DNA of 64,000 nt from Clitopilus passeckerianus (Eukaryota; Basidiomycota; Agaricomycetes; Agaricales; Entolomataceae): positions 310,001-374,000 of the forward strand of contig CALYLX010000077.1 in assembly GCA_944990035.1 (NCBI GenBank). The letters run 5' to 3'. The stretch's first letter is position 1. Every line of letters begins with the position of its first letter. Both the position numbers and the translations under genes were made by a program. Shown here one piece after another: positions 1-11,362 of this stretch. Below the pieces are notes generated by a model. The model was not told the origin of the DNA, made no database searches, and worked only from the letters and a program-made list of their open reading frames with translations.

Positions 1-909
1 TAGTCTTCGACCCATTGACGCTTGGGAATGGACTGCTTGCACCAAAGGTGAAGGTCGAAGATGTAGTGGTCGGACTGTTGGTTGACTTAACTCCTGTGTA
101 GAGATGGATAGAGAGCAGACTTACCTCGTAGGCAAAGTCGGTGTTGTAGCAGTCAGTGTAAGGGCTCCAGCAGGTGAATCCGTGCTGGTGGTAAGCGTCC
201 ATGTGGGAACGCTGAGCGACGGATTGGTGTAAGATGGTATCGTAATAACATCGTCAGTGGTAGTCTTCTTAGTCGTGGTGGTATGTTTTGTGGTAGGGCT
301 GGGAGCAGGAGTATAATGCGTCGTCGTCTTATGGGTGGTATAATGTGTGGTCGTATGCACACTTCCCGAAGAACATTTAGGGTTGCCCGCAGAATCGCGG
401 TAGCAGTAGTATCCGTAAGCTAAGGTAGAACATCAGAAGAAGAATTCGCGACATGATGCGTGGGTAACTTACGGCAACAGAAATTGTCACCGGAACACTT
501 TGCGTATCCGGACTTGGTACAGTAGCTTCCGCCGACACCCGTGCAGATTTTGCCATTCGGACAACAGCCACGTTTGCCTCCCCATATGCCGCAGTAGGTC
601 CCAACGGGGCAGCAGCCAGCACCTATTGCGTTGTTTAGTAAAAGCAAGTCTGCCGCTGAAGAGTAGCTCACCGTCACTGCAGATGTAGTATCCAGGATCG
701 CAGTAGTAGCCTCTTTCGACGAGGTTGTTGCGCTTCTCCGAGGCCGAATCAAAGGCCGACGAACGAAGCAGAGGAGGGATTAATCCCGATGGCCCATCAT
801 TCCCTGGTGGTGTTGCCAATACCTCCGCAACGGGAGAGAATTCAGCGAATTCTGCTAGCGATGGGCTAATGAGAGCAGCGAGAACGAAGGCGGCCTGCGA
901 GAGAATCAT
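1..909 (-). CDS. Cysteine-rich GPI-type surface protein, 3' end cut by window edge
   Basis: Four exons are supported: 909-672, 622-473, 419-125 and 74-1, with introns of 49, 53 and 50 bp and consistent phases. The start gives a hydrophobic signal peptide (MILSQAAFVLAALISPSLA). Exons 2 and 3 carry a compact Cys array including GCCPVGTYC, GCCPNGKIC and NFCC, which resembles small chitin-binding-like disulfide knots. A long Thr/Ser tail follows (repeats of TTTHYT), and exon 4 continues as TSSTFTFGASS before the window ends. It is a clear paralogue of the complete gene at 4451-5294, where the tail ends in a hydrophobic GPI-anchor-like segment. I infer a cell-wall or plasma-membrane glycoprotein; the molecular function is unknown. 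A TATA-like TTATAA lies about 70 bp upstream of the start. Confidence 0.8.
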
Positions 910-2008
910 GCTCAGTGGGTATTGTGTTCACTGTCTCGAGACGGGGATTTACGCGGTCAATGATGAGTTCCAGGCTTATAAGCAGTCAAGGGCGTCTTTG
1001 TTCTCACAAGAAGTCACTAAAACCGGCGAGAATTGGGGTAAACGAACTCTGAGGTTGAGACTTGGTGGCCCTCATCGCATAGAACAATGCCAGCTTCTGT
1101 CAAGCCTGTCACTGCCCCTGAGTGCTATGGCAGATGAATGTCAATTGATGCAGATCATCGCTCATACGTCCAGGTGATTCCTCGGGTGCAACTTGGGCCA
1201 CGAAATATGAGCTGCCAGCCTACGCCAAGAGTTCTGAAAGGCCCGAAAGAGAAGGCATACACCTATTTTGTGTACCGCCGGTGGGGCGACGAAGGCGTGT
1301 GCGACGACTCGGAGGACAGTTTCAACGTTTTGTGAGAAGTACCACATATCATGTGAGAGCCCATCTGTTCATCGTTCTCTTAAAACAAGGCGATTTCCTG
1401 ATGATCAGGGATGCCGATCCTTATCGAGTTACATTGCAGATCCTACGTCGTCGGAGAAAGGGGTAATTGGAGGAGAACCTCTTGCATTCTGTAACAAATG
1501 CCCGAATTTGGATCAACATGTCGTAGACAGTAGACTCGAACACTGCTTCGACGAGTGAAAATTCGGCCGAACTGGCCAAAACTTGAAAGTGATGGACGAA
1601 GAAAAGAGATAGCAAATTCTATGGCCAATTCTGGAGAGTCCTGGCAATAAGTATACCCTGACATTGTAGACGTTATTTGCTAGAATAGATTGAAGGAACG
1701 CTACACAGTGACCAAAGGTGGATAGTATGTTAAGCTGAGAGAAGAACGGTGTCCTGGACGAGGTTCTGGCGCAAAGTTGACGCTGACGCGTATACCGTGA
1801 GACCGTCGGAATTCGGTTGAAATACCAGCTGTATCGCCTCGGTCTTGGGATTGCAACTAATCAATTCGGTGCCTCCCCTGTTAGGTTTTTCTGTCGTAGA
1901 ACAGGGAATTTTGGATTCCAGATAACGTGCTGACACTCTATACCAGCTTGGAAAGCCCAGAGAATAGAGATTCCTGAACTTTCCAGATGTCAAAAAAATG
2001 GTTGTGAT
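910..2008. repeat. Intergenic: gene promoter plus orphan copy of the paralogue upstream repeat
   Basis: Positions 1150-1640 closely resemble 3030-3500, the upstream region of the gene at 2009-2908, in the same orientation; shared words include tacattgcagatcctacgtc and cgtcggagaaaggggtaatt. No coding copy of the gene family accompanies this segment, so it looks like a leftover of an earlier duplication. 1730-2008 is the 3' flank of the next gene and is itself repeated downstream of the copy at 7087-7988. No other gene seen. Confidence 0.6.
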
Positions 2009-2908
2009 TCATATCGACAGAAGCAGAGCGAAAGTGCACACAATCAGGAAGAGAATTCCGCTACCACTATCAAATACGCCTGCCGTTTTGCTACGCGCGA
2101 CATATGTGATGAGCTGCAGACCATCTGGAGGGACAGTAGACGCACCTCGAAGAGACTCCATTGCTAGCAGGAGGTGAATCTGCGCCATTGACTACCGCAT
2201 AATCGAACCACATCTGCCCAAAAGAAATTGGCGATGTAACGGTACCAACGCCAACACGAAGGGTATGATGTGTGGTTGGTAGCCCTTGGACATCATAGAA
2301 CATATAGTTATAGGTGATGTTTCCGATCAGATCCACATTGAAAATCTTGAAGACCACAGGTTGCGAATCGAGTTTGTAGGTTGAGTTTTGCCGCCCTCTC
2401 CCGATACCATAGAGGGAGATACCAGAGCCTTGGGTCCAAGCAGTGTGAATTAGGGGCAAGTCGTGATAATGAGGGAGATGTACCGTAAAATTGGATGGTA
2501 AACCCTGTCGCCCCACTGATCCAGGCTGAGTCGCCAACTACAAATGGGCCATGTCAATGAATGGCACATCTATGTTGCAAGGAAGAAATACAGCTTCTAG
2601 AAGGGTTTTTGCTTGAATATGAGTGCCTCGCTGGCAAAAGTGTTAGTCAGATCTCACATTGTCTGATTATAAAGCTTCGTTGAATCCCAATCCCTGCTCG
2701 AATGTAAGTGCTTCATTGGCAAGGTGTTGGCCAGAACTCACATTGTCCGATTATAAAGCTTCGTCGAATTGAAATCGCTATTAGGACCATAGTGATCCAT
2801 GCGAGAGTAAGTAATAGCAGTGGTATTGTTATCGTCGATAATATACACTGCATGCACCAACGAGGCGCATAAGAGCCAGAGAACCGAGAGTAACTTAGCC
2901 TGCATCAT
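2009..2908 (-). CDS. Secreted/anchored galactose-binding-like protein, copy A
   Basis: Six exons: 2908-2742, 2696-2658, 2611-2592, 2537-2484, 2428-2146 and 2090-2009; introns 45-55 bp; 214 aa, all phases consistent. N-terminal signal peptide (KLLSVLWLLCASLVHA), then VYIIDDNNTTAITY, a start typical of a large basidiomycete family with a galactose-binding-like beta-sandwich. The core strand motif is split by intron 4 and reads GFTIQFYG + SGISLYG; later strands are NITYNYMFYDVQGL and MWFDYAVVN. The protein ends in a short linker and a hydrophobic tail (ILFLIVCTFALLLSI), consistent with a GPI or tail anchor. Exons 1 and 2 end in nearly the same sequence, so exon 2 looks like a duplicated exon end. 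I infer carbohydrate or surface binding; the ligand is unknown. Confidence 0.75.
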
Positions 2909-4450
2909 GAGGGTCGTCTAAGAGCGACCGGCCTCACGCAGTTAACGATCGCTCCCAGACTTATAACCAGATCCTCATCGCATAAACCAGCTTACATCAC
3001 TCCCATCGCTGGTTCTGATGACGGTTACTTCATATAAATCATCGAGCATACATCCAGGTGATTTCTTTGTGCCCAATACGCCGGAATACGCGACACCTAT
3101 GCGAAGAGTTCTGAACGGCCCAAAAGAGACCGTCTTGATCCAGTTTTGCATACCACCCATGGAACGACGAGGGCATGCGCGATGACTCGGAGGATGGTTT
3201 CAACGTGTTGTGAGGAGTACGTATACCATGTGAGAGCACATCTGTTCATCGCTCTCTGGAAATGAGGCGTTCTATTCTGATCATGGATGCAGATCATTAT
3301 CAGGTTACGTTGCAGATCCTACATCGTCGGAGAAAGGGGTAATTGGAGTAGAACTTCTGCGATTCTGTAACAAACGCCTGAATTTGGAAATCATATCGAT
3401 GTCGAAGTCTCTTCACGGACGCTCATGAACGTTGCTTCAACGAGTGAATATTCAGCAGAAGTAATCAGAAAGTGATGATGAAGGCGAGATATTTCAAATT
3501 CTGAGCAAGCTAATGACGCAGTTCTTTAGAGGCCGAAAGCTATGATTATCGTCTGTGCTAGTCCATAGAGTGTCTCGGAGATGCTTGAATGGTGAACCAG
3601 TCAGGTTCGTGGAGAGGAAAGGCGTTCTGGATTGAAGTTGAAACGTTGACACGCAAAGCGCATCAGCCTCCAGCAATCGTGGGAACATCGGACTTCGGTT
3701 GGAATGCCGACTACATCGCCTCAACCTCCGACAAACCAGGATCTGTTCTGTCCCATCGATGAATCCTGAATTTCTGTTCCTGATTCTAACCAGGTTCCAG
3801 CGGGTTGCCAGACTTCCCTGCAGACTGTGACCAACAGGGCACCCGCTAAGGACTATACGTCCTTACTGTCACACACCTGGAAACATCTCGGATTCTGTGG
3901 CAAAATACGGGACCAACCTCTGCCAACGTTTTCGTTGCGGACAGCTCACTAAACTTCTTGAGGACCTCCGCCACTCAGCTGATATCTCTTGGCAAAATCA
4001 ATAATTGACAAGCGTCGGCACCAGACAGCACGGCCTTCGTTTGACGTTTGTTCCTCTGCATCCGTCAGGGTGGCGCTGTGCCCAATCCTTTCAATCCAGG
4101 AACTCGTGTTCTCCATGAGCTGATACCCGCTGATACGAGATCCCCAAATCCAGGCCCATGCGTACTTCTCTGGGACAATAACGGCTGTATATGGGCGTCA
4201 ATCTTCATAGCCTCTCAGGGTTCGCTCGCTGTATGGGTAAATCAGGTCAGGATAAGGAGGAATAAGGTCCGTAAACGCATGTGTCACTGTCAATGAGGGG
4301 CGAGTTTGGACATATTTCACTCTCGGGCGGTGTTTTCATGGACGATGCAGTCGCGTATTGGGAGAGGTATATAATGTGGGAGGTTTGAGCTCTCGGTTAC
4401 GCAGGACATTCCCTCCAGAGTCATAGACTTGCCACTCAACTTCGAGCAAC
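2909..4450. repeat. Upstream repeats of copy A and promoter of the second GPI-type gene
   Basis: 2960-3500 is the duplicated upstream region of copy A, repeated at 1150-1640 and, inverted, at 6660-7080 and 8390-8780. 3490-3740 is matched in inverted orientation by about 6410-6570 (shared coding-like string PRLLEADAL on opposite strands). 3740-4450 is unique and holds the presumed promoter of the gene starting at 4451, with a possible TATA (gtatataatg) near 4366. No further gene seen. Confidence 0.55.
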
Positions 4451-5294
4451 ATGTTGTCGTTCCTGTACCCTCTTACCATCCTCCTTCTCCCATCCGTCTC
4501 CCTCCTCGCGTCAGCTGACGAATTGGCACGAGCGGCTCTCACACCTCTGCGACGCACACCTGCCTCGGGCGTGATTGCACCTCTCCTCCACCTCCCATTC
4601 GGCAAAAGCGACAAGCTGCAGCGTGTTGCAGCGCGCGCTACCTGTCCTATTGGGTATCATGAGTGTGCTGATGGTACGTCTACACCTCTAACAAATTCAT
4701 AGCGTTGGGTCTAATATCAGCTTCTCTTCGTGCAGTGGACGGATGTTGCGTTATTGGAGAATACTGTGCATACGTATCTGGTGTGCATGGATGCTGCCCG
4801 AACGGAAAGACATGTACTCCAGGCGGAAGTGACTCCTGTGTCGATCCTGGATACAGCCCATGTTCAGGTTCAGATTCGGTGTGCTGTCGTGAGTACTCCC
4901 CTCCCTCCCTCTCTCGATGAACATTCACTGACGATTATACCTCACAGCCGTCGGCGCAACCTGCTACCAAGATGACTTCGGTGACATCAAATGCAGAGGC
5001 GGCTCAACAGGCGGCGGAAACACCATCACCACCACCACCAAGCAGACAACCTCTGTTGTGTTCACTACTTCCACTACGGATTCGTTCTCGTTCAATATCC
5101 CGCCTGTGACTTCAACGCCGGTTATTCCGACTGTGGTGACGGTGACGGCGTCTACGACTACCGGGTCTGGGTTCACGTTCGGAGGAGCCAACGCTCCTTC
5201 ACCGACGAACGCTGCGACGAGCAAGTCTAGCGCGGGCGGAATGGGTATGCTGTCATTGAGCGTAGTGATGGGCGTTCTCTTCTCATGGGCCTAA
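4451..5294 (+). CDS. Cysteine-rich GPI-type surface protein, complete paralogue
   Basis: Three exons: 4451-4673, 4736-4888 and 4948-5294; 240 aa. Signal peptide MLSFLYPLTILLLPSVSLLA. The Cys region reads CPIGYHECADG, then GCCVIGEYC, GCCPNGKTC, DSVCC and PVGATCYQDDFGDIKC across the exon joins. A Thr/Ser-rich stalk follows and the C terminus is hydrophobic (GMLSLSVVMGVLFSWA), a good GPI-attachment signal preceded by small residues (SSAGG). Intron positions 1 and 2 match the paralogue at 1-909, which has one extra intron in the stalk. I infer an anchored cell-surface protein, possibly glycan-binding; no enzymatic motif is visible. Confidence 0.82.
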
Positions 5295-5535
5295 TTCGCT
5301 CCTGTTTGCTTGAAAATGGGACTCTCCAACGTAGAGATTATGTTTTATGACTCGATCACCTTTACGCCTGAACGATTTTATACGCCTTTTTTCTTCATTA
5401 CTCAGTACTGTACATTCGGATGTCTGCGATGTTATACTATATGGCTCTAGAATTTGATGTTGTTACCCCCTCCTGCTAGTACAGTATCTAAACTCAAAGA
5501 AGAGAAAAATAGCTTCCGAATACACCTTAGGAAAA

Positions 5536-5610
5536 GGTCAGTGGCGGGATTCGAACCCAAGCATTCCAGCTCGGGGCACTACCAAGTTACTTTACAGGTT
5601 CTCCACTGAC
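5536..5610 (-). repeat. tRNA-like element (SINE head or tRNA pseudogene)
   Basis: On the minus strand it starts GTCAGTG and ends CACTGAC, giving a perfect 7-bp acceptor-like stem, and contains a B-box-like GGGTTCGAATCCC. The D arm and anticodon arm do not fold well (8-nt anticodon loop), so I do not call a functional tRNA. A related sequence lies at 5793-5873. Confidence 0.45.
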
Positions 5611-5792
5611 GTCGCATGCGCCAGTATAGGGAGAAGTATATGTAATTGTGCTGGCTAGATGGGATGAATTTAACGACGCATTCAAAATCGTTGAAGACGA
5701 AGACGAAGCTGCAAAACCGACATAGGCGGCCAGGTAGAGGAAGGGTCTGTCCAATGACTTAAGAATGGGAAAATTTGTTTCCCTTCGTGAGA

Positions 5793-5873
5793 AGGTCAGT
5801 GGTGGGATTCGAACCCAACGAACTCAAGGATTCCAGCTGAGGCAACTAACGTGTACTTTACCATTCGCCACTG
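5793..5873 (-). repeat. tRNA-like element, second copy
   Basis: Minus-strand 81-nt sequence with the same GTCAGTG/CACTGAC stem, an A-box-like TGGCGAATGGTAAAG and a B box GGGTTCGAATCCC. It has an insertion relative to 5536-5610 and a poor anticodon arm. It is most simply a Pol III-derived SINE head rather than a working tRNA. Confidence 0.45.
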
Positions 5874-5994
5874 ACGTCGCATATGTCGGTTTAATGAGAG
5901 GTATATAAGTCGGTTCTCCGGCTTCGATATACTCAACGTCAGCGTTGAGACCTTTGAAGATGAAGATGAAGATTATTCAAGTATCAAATATCAA

Positions 5995-6400
5995 ATTAAT
6001 TCAAGGGAGTCATGTATTCATTCTGAACGAGGGAAATGAGAATAGCTCTTCTCCCGGAGCTGCATGGTAATGGTAAAAAGGATGCTTATTCGCACTATCT
6101 CTATCACTGTGGTGGGGCTAGAACCCAACACTCCTATGCAGTCGCCAACGTAAGTTACAAAGTCCTCCACGGGTACTGCATATGCATGTAGCGGGTGTAC
6201 GTATATGAACTCTGAGAGCATGCTAATAGAAAACAATGTTGGATTCGATGAAATATGGAAGTTCAAACGTCCAAGCTCAAGCTTCCAAAACAATTCGAGG
6301 AATTGTCGAGAAATCGAGTCTTGTATGTCAGGCTCGTTGCCGGCCCGAGGGTGACTAAGCCATCGGGTGCAACGTATACGGAAATAATTCCCCACGCCTG
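5995..6400 (-). repeat. SINE-like dispersed repeat, copy 1
   Basis: Aligns by eye along its length with 11935-12365: shared blocks are ttctgaacgagg, ctcttctcccggagctgc, a degenerate B box near 6116-6135 (gctagaacccaac), tgcatatgcatgtagcggg, and near the end gccggcccgag with gtgactaagccatcgggtgc. A third, truncated copy of the distal half occupies about 9836-10015. The tRNA-related part is degenerate. Confidence 0.5.
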
Positions 6401-7086
6401 GTTGCAGGATTCATGGATGCGATACGGCCGGCATTTCGGCCGAAATCCGATGGTCCCACGATTGCTTGAGGCTGATGCGCTTCAGCGTTTCAGCTTCAAT
6501 CCTGACTCTTTGTTCACCATCCAAGTTTCTCCGAGAGAATCTATCGCCCCTCACTACCATAGTGGCTGATCGTAAATTTCGGCCTGCGAAGACTGGCTTG
6601 CCTAGAATTTGAAATCTCACATCTTCACTATCACTGTCTGATTACGTCGGCTGAATATTCACTCGTTGGAGGGACGTTCATGAGCGTCCATGAAGAGACT
6701 TCGACATTTTCCTTCCATCGATATGATATCCAAATTCAGGCATTCGTCACAGCATCGCAGAAATTCTGCTCCAATTAGCCCTTTCTCCGACGACATAGGA
6801 TCTGTAACATAACTAACTTGATCAGGATGTTCCTCCATGATCATCACGAGGACGCCTTGTCTCAAGAGAGCGCTGAACAGATGGTCTCTTACATGATATG
6901 TAGCACTCCTCACAAAACATGGAAACTGTCCTCCAACTCATCGCACATGCGCTCGTCGTTCCATGGGCGGTGTACAAAACTGGAAAAACGGTATTTGGTT
7001 CTATGCGATGAGGAACTAGTTATAAGTCAAGAAGTCATCGTTAACTGTGTGAGGCCCCCACCTCACAACGCTCTTCGACTGCCCTC
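6401..7086. repeat. Inverted duplicate of the copy A upstream region (promoter of copy B)
   Basis: 6410-6600 matches 3490-3740 in reverse, and 6660-7080 matches the upstream segments at 2960-3500 (reverse) and 8390-8790 (direct). Shared words include ttctccgacga followed by a variable hinge and tgtagg/cataggatctg. The block ends just before the ATG ATG of copy B. Confidence 0.55.
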
Positions 7087-7988
7087 ATGATGCAGGTCAA
7101 GTTACTCTCGGTTCTCTGGCTCTTATGTGCATGCAGCGTATATTATCGACGATAGTAACACAACTGCTATTATTTACTCTCGCATGGATCACTATGGTCC
7201 TAATAGCGATTTCAATTCGACGAAGCTTTATAATCGGACAACGTGCGTTCTGGCCGACACTTTGGGAGTGAAGCGCTTACATTCGAGCAGGGATTGGGAT
7301 TGGGCAAAGCTTTCTCATCTGACAATGTGAGTTTTGACCAACTCTCTGCTGGCGCAGCACTGACATTCGAGGAAAAACCCGTCTAGAAGCTGTACTTCTT
7401 CCTTGCAACATAGAAGTGCCATTCATTGACATGGCCCATTTGCAGATGGCAACTCAGGCTCGACCAGTGGTTGGTCGGGGTTCGACATCCAATTTTACGG
7501 TACATCTCCCTCATGATAATGACCTGCCCCAGCTCACAACGTTCACACTTGGACTCAAGGCTCTGGCATCACTCTCTACGGTCTCCGTAGAGGGCAGCAC
7601 AATGCAAGCTACGTACTCGATTCGCAAATTCGGGCCTTCAAAGATTTCGATGCCGGGGGAGATTCGATCCAAAACACAACGTATAATTATACGCTCTTTG
7701 ATTTCCAGGGGTTACGGACCGCAAATCATACTATTAGCATCGTTCTTCGAGACTATATAGCAGCAGATTCTTCCGGAGAGATGTGGTTTGATTATGCGGT
7801 AGTCAACGGCCCGGATTCACCTCCTCCTCCTAGCAGTGGAGACCGTGCAAGGTACGTGTACTGTGCCTCTGGATGGTCTGCAACTTATCAAATATGGCCC
7901 GTACAGCAAAACGACGGGGGTGTTTTATAGTAGTAGTGGAATTCTCTGCGTGATTGTGTACACTTTCGCTCTGCTTCTGCAGATATGA
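7087..7988 (+). pseudogene. Galactose-binding-like protein, copy B, frameshifted in the signal peptide
   Basis: Same six-exon layout as copies A and C, and every splice junction after exon 1 keeps phase: the core reads DIQFYG + SGITLYG, TTYNYTLFDFQGL and MWFDYAVVN, ending in ILCVIVYTFALLLQI. The only lesion seen is the absence of 11 bp (cgcctcgttgg in copy C) in the signal-peptide region near 7128. This shifts the frame into a stop at the IIDD segment. The rest of the coding sequence is intact, so inactivation, if real, is recent. It could still be expressed if an unusual start or splice rescues it, but I see none. Confidence 0.65.
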
Positions 7989-8791
7989 ATCATAACCATG
8001 TTTCCGACATACGGAAAGTTCGGAAATTGCTATGATTTGAGCGTCCAAGCTAGCATAGAGTATCAGCGTGTCACCTGATTTCCAAGGACTCCCTGTTCTA
8101 TGTCAGAGAGTCTAACAGTGGAAGCAGCAAATCGATTATGTGCAATCTCGAGATTGAGAGGATACAGCCTGTTCCAACCGAATTCCGACGTTCCCTGGAC
8201 ACTGATACCTTTCTTGCGTCCCCGTCGACTTTGTACCGGAAGCTCACCTAGAACACCTTTCCCCTCCCATTCACTGTGTAGCTTCCTTCAAACTGCCCGA
8301 TATGAAATAACTCCTACAGTGTCTGATTTTATACTTATTACCAGGACTCCCCCGAACTGGCCAACCCATAATCTGGAATCACTATTCGATCACTTTGGCC
8401 GATTTCTCCTCATTGAAGCAACATTCATGAAAACTACGAGCCTGCTGCCTACGACGTGTTGATATCCAAATTCGAGTGTCTGTTCCAGAACGACAGAGTC
8501 TGCTTCAATTGCCCCTTTCTCCGACGATGTAGGATCTGCAACGTAAGCTGATAATGATCTACACCCATGATCATTGAGAAGACGCCTTCGTGTTAGGAGT
8601 GCGCTGACCTGATGGACTCTCACATGATATGTGATGCTTCTCACAAAACGTTGAAACCATCCTCCGAGCCATCGCGCATGGACGGGATTGATAGAGGCTA
8701 GTTCTATGCGATGAGAAACCGGTTATAAGTCTGGGTATCATCATTAACTGCGCGAAGCCCCCACTCAGGGCGCTCTTAAACTACCCTCCTG
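7989..8791. repeat. 3' flank of copy B and duplicated promoter of copy C
   Basis: 7990-8240 resembles the 3' flank of copy A (about 1735-2000, inverted). 8390-8790 is another copy of the upstream repeat seen at 6660-7080. No separate gene is supported. Confidence 0.5.
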
Positions 8792-9733
8792 ATGCAGGCC
8801 ATGTTACTCTCGGTTCTCTGGCTCTTATGCGCCTCGTTGGTGCATGCAGTGTATATTATCGACGATAGTAATACAACTGCTATTACCTACTATCTCAACG
8901 ATCACTATGGTCCTCATAGCGATTTCAATTCGACGAAGCTTTATCATCGGACAATGTGAGTTCTAGCCAGCACTTTTGCCAATGAAGCACTTACGTTCGA
9001 GCAGGGATTGGGATTCGACGAAGCTTTATAATCAGACAATGTGAGATCTGACCAACACTTTGCCAGCGAAGCACTCACATTCAAGCAAAAACCCTTCTAG
9101 AAGCTGTACTTCTTCCTTGCAACATAGATGTGCCATTCATTGACATGGCCCATTTGTAGTTTCCGACTCGGGCTGGATTGGTGGGGCCTCAGGGTTTAAG
9201 ATCCAATTTTATGGTACGTCTCCCTGATTATCATGAATTGGCCCCAGTTCACGCTCTGATTGACCAAGGCTCTGGCATCACCCTCTATGGTCTCCGGAGG
9301 GGGCAGCACAACATACGCTGCATACTCGATTCGCGCTGGCAAGACGCGGTCATCAAAAAGTTCGATGCCGAGGATTCAATCAAAAAAATCACGTATAACT
9401 ATACGCTCTATGATGTCCAAGGGCTACCAACTGCAAATCATACTATTGAGGTGACGAATGAAGGGCCTATATATTCTTTCACAGAGATGTGGTTTGATTA
9501 TGCGGTGGTCAATGGCACGGATTCTCCTCCTTCCCCCCCTTCGCCTTCGCCTTCGCCTCCTCCTTCCCCTCTTCCTAGCAGTGGAGCGTCTTCAAGGTGC
9601 GTGTACTGTCCCTCTGAATGATCTGCCACTTATCAAATATGGCGCGTACAGTAAAATGACGGGGGTATTTCATAGCAGTAGTAGAATTTTCCTCATGGTT
9701 GTGTGCCCTTTCGCTCTGCTTCTGCAGATGTGA
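8792..9733 (+). CDS. Secreted/anchored galactose-binding-like protein, copy C
   Basis: Six exons: 8792-8955, 9002-9040, 9086-9105, 9160-9213, 9269-9596 and 9652-9733; 228 aa, phases consistent. Signal peptide MLLSVLWLLCASLVHA, then VYIIDDSNTTAITY. The beta-sandwich core is GFKIQFYG + SGITLYG, KITYNYTLYDVQGL and MWFDYAVVN. A Pro/Ser linker, longer than in copy A, precedes the hydrophobic tail IFLMVVCPFALLLQM. Exon 2 (39 nt) repeats the end of exon 1 (STKLY), as in copy A. It sits 0.8 kb downstream of copy B in the same direction with a duplicated promoter, so it is part of a tandem array. Predicted to be exported and membrane- or wall-attached; ligand unknown. Confidence 0.75.
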
Positions 9734-10129
9734 ATCATAACCATGTTTCTGACATACGGAACGTTCGGAAATCATTATTGGTTGGGATTTTGGCGTGGGC
9801 ACTATTGACAATCGCAAGCGTTATTTATAGGTTGTCTACTTGCGCTACGTATGCATTCAGCAGGTGTAAGCATATAAGAGAAAATGCGTTATAAAAGAAT
9901 CCAGTGTTGAATTGGAAAGTTCAAGCTTTTCAAGCTTCAAAACTCGCAGATTGCCCGACCGGCCCGGACCAGGCCCGATGGTGACTAAGCCTCAGCAGCA
10001 ACACATAGGGAGGTTTAGACCGACGCCTGCAGGCTGCAAGTCTGTGTCCTCACACTTCTGCCTTTCCATTCGACAAGATTGCGGTGCTTGGAAAATTGTG
10101 CTGGCGACCTTCGAGGTCAACCTATGGTA
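9734..10129. repeat. 3' flank of copy C followed by truncated SINE-like repeat (copy 3)
   Basis: About 9836-10015 matches the distal half of the repeats at 5995-6400 and 11935-12365 (tacgtatgcattcagcaggtg, gttcaagc, gaccggcccg, ggtgactaagcc). No gene seen. Confidence 0.45.
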
Positions 10130-10640
10130 CTGGACTCGATACTACATATGAAGCGATAACTAAAGTCCGTTTCCAGCTGTTTTATTGTAGAACATGCAAG
10201 TGCAAATGACGTGCAAATGACTTTTTCGCCTGATTCTGCTTCCTATGGTATTGACAGGACCTGGAAGATTTCTGGCATAACTCTGGTGTGTCTACGATAC
10301 TAGTAATGCATATACCCTTATGTCTAATTCTCGATCCTAGTGACCTTTCCATCGAAAGAAAGATCCCTATATCAATATCAAGTGCAAGCGCCATATCATG
10401 AGCAGGGTTCAAAACATCTTCAAACCCACGAGCTTGCTCTCCCCTCGTCGGGAGCCGTAGCTCGGGTACGATACTATGCTGCGAATTGGGCTCCTTGGCC
10501 GATTATCGAAAGCGGCGGTGTTCCCTGGCCCGCAACCACCTTCGGACCTCCTGTGGTCTTCAGATGAATCTCGGCCTCCGCGATACGCAGTCGCAACATC
10601 GCCACTATTCTTGTCTAGCAGCGAGCTAGCAACAGCTCGC
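10130..10640 (+). repeat. Direct repeat R1, partner of 12460-12975
   Basis: Matches R2 2.3 kb downstream: both begin around gcatatgaagc (catatgaagcgataac), share aaatgactttttcgcct and tgcttcctatgg, then run through a coding-like stretch that ends at the same FGPxVVFR-stop position (10567 and 12906) and a conserved gcgagctagca. Similarity is clear but diverged. The shared short frame may be the end of an old coding region; many non-synonymous differences argue against an active gene. Confidence 0.5.
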
Positions 10641-11362
10641 TCACGCCAGCAGCAGCCTCTCCGCTATTTGCCAACACCCTGTATCCCCACGTCCTCCCAC
10701 GAGAACACGTTTCGCTGCCTTCCGGCATCAAGCGAGCGAGCAACCACTCCAGCTAGGGTCATTCGGCTGCATAGACCGACATTCCTGCTCAATCGGAGAG
10801 CATCAGGAGCCTATCTGCCTATCAAGAACGATATTATCTGGGATAAAGAACGACTCAACGAGCCAGGCTTCATCGGGAAAGATGTCAACATCCGTCTCTC
10901 GCAATCCAACCAACGGAGTGTCCTTCCACCCTCATATCTCCAAGCTACGTCTGTGCTGGCATCGGTATCCGTACCTGATGACTCTCCCGTTCCTTCAAAA
11001 CTGGCCTTTCCAACTATCCCATTCTTGCCGTCTCCCGGCCGAGGCACTCAATCTCCACAACCCGGGCTTGGAAGCATCTTCCATGTCAAGTCCCCTGAAA
11101 TGCCCTGGAATGCAACATGATACTTGTTCTCCTGCCATTTCTTCAGGTCCTAAAGCCGCACGGGCATTGGTAGAGACCGAGCATGTCTAGGCACCACTGG
11201 ACCTTGCCAGAGAGCCATTTCTTCATATAAAGAGCCTTTGCAATCGAAAGATGGATTCCTTATCCCGTTGGACCCACCTCGCTCCAACCTCAACTACACA
11301 CATACTCGTGAGTCGTAACCCATCCCTTCCTCCCCACCCTACTAACCCAGAATCAAGATAAA
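10641..11362. other. Intergenic, no gene recognised
   Basis: Several open frames overlap here (for example 10476-11120, plus), but they share no recognised motif and compete with one another, so I leave them out. A TATA-like catataaag at about 11225 is well placed, about 135 bp upstream, for the gene starting at 11363. Confidence 0.4.

Noticed and set aside
5793..5873. Functional tRNA-Ser call
   Set aside because: A GGA anticodon can be imagined, but the anticodon loop has 9 nt and the stems fail; kept only as a tRNA-like repeat.
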